DNA of 64,000 nucleotides from Bacillus sp. 1780r2a1 (GTDB taxonomy: Bacteria; Bacillota; Bacilli; Bacillales; Bacillaceae_H), in assembly GCA_024134725.1 (NCBI GenBank), contig CP099863.1:1421501-1485500 (forward strand). Direction: 5' to 3'. Below, piece by piece: positions 62,643-64,000 of the stretch. Position 1 is the stretch's first letter, and each line of letters begins with the position of its first letter. Below the pieces are notes generated by a model. The model worked only from the letters and a program-made list of their open reading frames with translations. It did not search any database and was not told where the DNA came from. Made by a program: the position numbers and the translations under genes.

Positions 62643-62796
62643 TAGTCGCATAGTACATAGCTTACTAATGAGCAAGCGGAAAATTCAGTTTTTTATAGGA
62701 AAACGCTTTAAAATCAAGTAAAATGAAAAGAGGAATAAGTAGCAGAAATGGAGTATGTGCACGATTGTAAGTGCCTAACAAAAGGAGTCGAAAGGG

Positions 62797-64000
62797 ATGT
62801 CTCAAGTAAGCGTTCAGCATCAAAAGTATAAAACTCTACAATCCTCTCTTTATTATTTACATGAGGCTTTTATAAATGCTGGAGATGAAAAGCAAGCAGA
62901 AAAAGTTATTCAGTTGTTAAGAAAACAAGAAAAAGAAGAATTTGTTATTGCATTTTGCGGTCATTTTTCAGCAGGGAAGTCGAGTATGATTAATGAGCTC
63001 ATGGGGCAAACAATTTTGCCTGCAAGCCCAATTCCGACAAGTGCTAACTTGGTGTCTGTTAAGGCTGGTGAAGAGCATGCAACCGTTTATTACCGAAAAG
63101 AAAAGCCAGTACGTTATGAAGCACCATACGAGTATGAACAAATTAAATCATTTTGTGTTGATGGTGACGAAGTAGAGTCTATCCATCTCTCGATTGAAAC
63201 GAAAGCAATTCCAAAAGGAATCGTTGTTATGGATACACCTGGAATTGATTCGACCGATGATGCTCATCGTGTATCAACCGAGTCTGCTCTTCATCTTGCG
63301 GACGTTATTTTTTACGTAATGGATTATAACCACGTACAGGCAGAGCTCAATTTCCACTTTACAAAAGAGTTACAGGATGCCAATAAAGATTTGTTCTTAA
63401 TTATTAACCAAGTTGATAAGCACCGAGACGATCAGCTTACTTTCCAAGAATTTAAAGAGTCTGTAGAAGAGGCGTTTTTAAAATGGAATGTACGGCCAAA
63501 AGGGATTTTCTATACGTCTTTAAAAGATAAGCAATCCTCTTATAATGAATTAGCTGTTTTAAAGAAGCATCTGCACACAATGATGGAGAAAAAAGAAAAT
63601 CGAGATCAACATATTATGGATTCCATGAAAATGGTAGTAGAAGATCACATGCAGTTTGCAGAAAGCAGTGAAGAAGAAAGTCTTCTTGAATATGATGATA
63701 TTCGTTCACAGCTTCGTCCAAATGAATATCAAATTGCAAAGGAAGAAGCAACCGAGCTTATAGCGAAGAAAGAACTGATCTTACATAAACGCACAGCTTT
63801 TTATACGACGTATCAAAATGAAACAGCTAAAATTATGAACAATGCGAATTTAGCTCCTTATGAGATGCGAGAGAAAGCAAAGGCATTTTTAGAAACAACC
63901 AAGCCAGACTTTAAAGTAGGGGTATGGTTTACAAAAAAGAAAACAGAAGAAGAAAAAAAAGAACGGCTAACAGCTTTTTATGAAGATGTGAAAGAGCGTG
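62797..64000 (+). CDS. dynA: Bacterial dynamin DynA (3' end outside window)
   Basis: The first 401 codons of a dynamin-like GTPase (YpbR), open to the window edge. G1 is GHFSAGKSSMINEL, G3 DTPGIDSTDD, G4 NQVDKH; helical stalk sequence follows. B. subtilis DynA is a fused double dynamin of about 1190 residues that tethers membranes and limits phage and antibiotic damage; whether the second half is present here cannot be seen. ATG 62797 follows AAAGGAGTCGAAAGGG. It sits near bpsB (ypbQ) as in B. subtilis. Confidence 0.9.
   Translation, partial: MSQVSVQHQKYKTLQSSLYYLHEAFINAGDEKQAEKVIQLLRKQEKEEFVIAFCGHFSAGKSSMINELMGQTILPASPIPTSANLVSVKAGEEHATVYYRKEKPVRYEAPYEYEQIKSFCVDGDEVESIHLSIETKAIPKGIVVMDTPGIDSTDDAHRVSTESALHLADVIFYVMDYNHVQAELNFHFTKELQDANKDLFLIINQVDKHRDDQLTFQEFKESVEEAFLKWNVRPKGIFYTSLKDKQSSYNELAVLKKHLHTMMEKKENRDQHIMDSMKMVVEDHMQFAESSEEESLLEYDDIRSQLRPNEYQIAKEEATELIAKKELILHKRTAFYTTYQNETAKIMNNANLAPYEMREKAKAFLETTKPDFKVGVWFTKKKTEEEKKERLTAFYEDVKER

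Overview
The window looks like chromosomal DNA of a low-GC, endospore-forming Bacillaceae bacterium, most likely Priestia (Bacillus) megaterium or a close relative. The species is inferred from gene content and order, not from a search. The backbone follows the Bacillus subtilis order around dinG-ponA-cotD-gpsB-rnpB-xpt. RNase P RNA is type B, ribosome binding sites are strong AAGGAGG types, several starts are GTG or TTG, and spore coat and small acid-soluble spore protein genes are present. I found no prophage, insertion sequence, tRNA, rRNA operon or CRISPR array.

Layout: 1-8.7 kb holds dinG (5'-truncated by the window edge), a secreted metallo-beta-lactamase-fold protein that has lost its metal motif, ypmA, ypmB(tseB), aspB, asnS, dnaD, nth and ypoC. 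From 8.7 to 17.5 kb come recU-ponA (minus strand), yppC, sspM, yppD, yppE, yppF, yppG and a divergent spore-coat pair: a CotG-like protein with seven 17-residue repeats, and the coat kinase cotH. From 17.6 to 20.1 kb a SAM riboswitch precedes metI-metC. The 20-27 kb stretch is accessory-like: SIMPL protein, Na+/proline symporter, YhcN-type spore lipoprotein, cold-shock gene with a structured leader, acetate-type transporter, AEC permease, a Cys-rich small protein, a 200-bp noncoding repeat-like element, and a quinol monooxygenase/marR divergent pair. From 28 to 32 kb lies a Fur-box-controlled catecholate siderophore ABC importer (yclNOPQ type).

From 32.4 to 48.5 kb: GNAT, YyaL, a zinc-ribbon protein, the mitomycin repair pair yprA-yprB (mrfAB), cotD, ypsA, gpsB, rnpB, a complete Lia envelope-stress locus (LiaI-like, LiaH, LiaF, LiaS, LiaR), an oligo-1,6-glucosidase and ypsC. 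At 48.5-52.8 kb a minus-strand sugar ABC importer with its own ATPase lies behind a leader that can fold as either a terminator or a competing hairpin; this is the most interesting unexplained element. From 53 kb on: ypvA, ypwA, a guanine riboswitch with xpt-pbuX, GNAT, the type III polyketide pair bpsA-bpsB, a small Fur-box-preceded membrane peptide, a C-terminal remnant of sulfate ATPase CysA, and the start of dynA, cut by the window end.

Working together: metI-metC feed methionine synthesis under SAM control; xpt-pbuX salvage xanthine under purine control; LiaFSR senses cell-envelope damage and probably drives the adjacent LiaI/LiaH shield; cotH, cotG-like, cotD, yppG and sspM are late spore genes; dinG, ypvA, nth, recU, yprA and yprB repair DNA. 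Transcription units are neatly bounded: nearly every operon ends in a readable intrinsic terminator, often shared by convergent genes.
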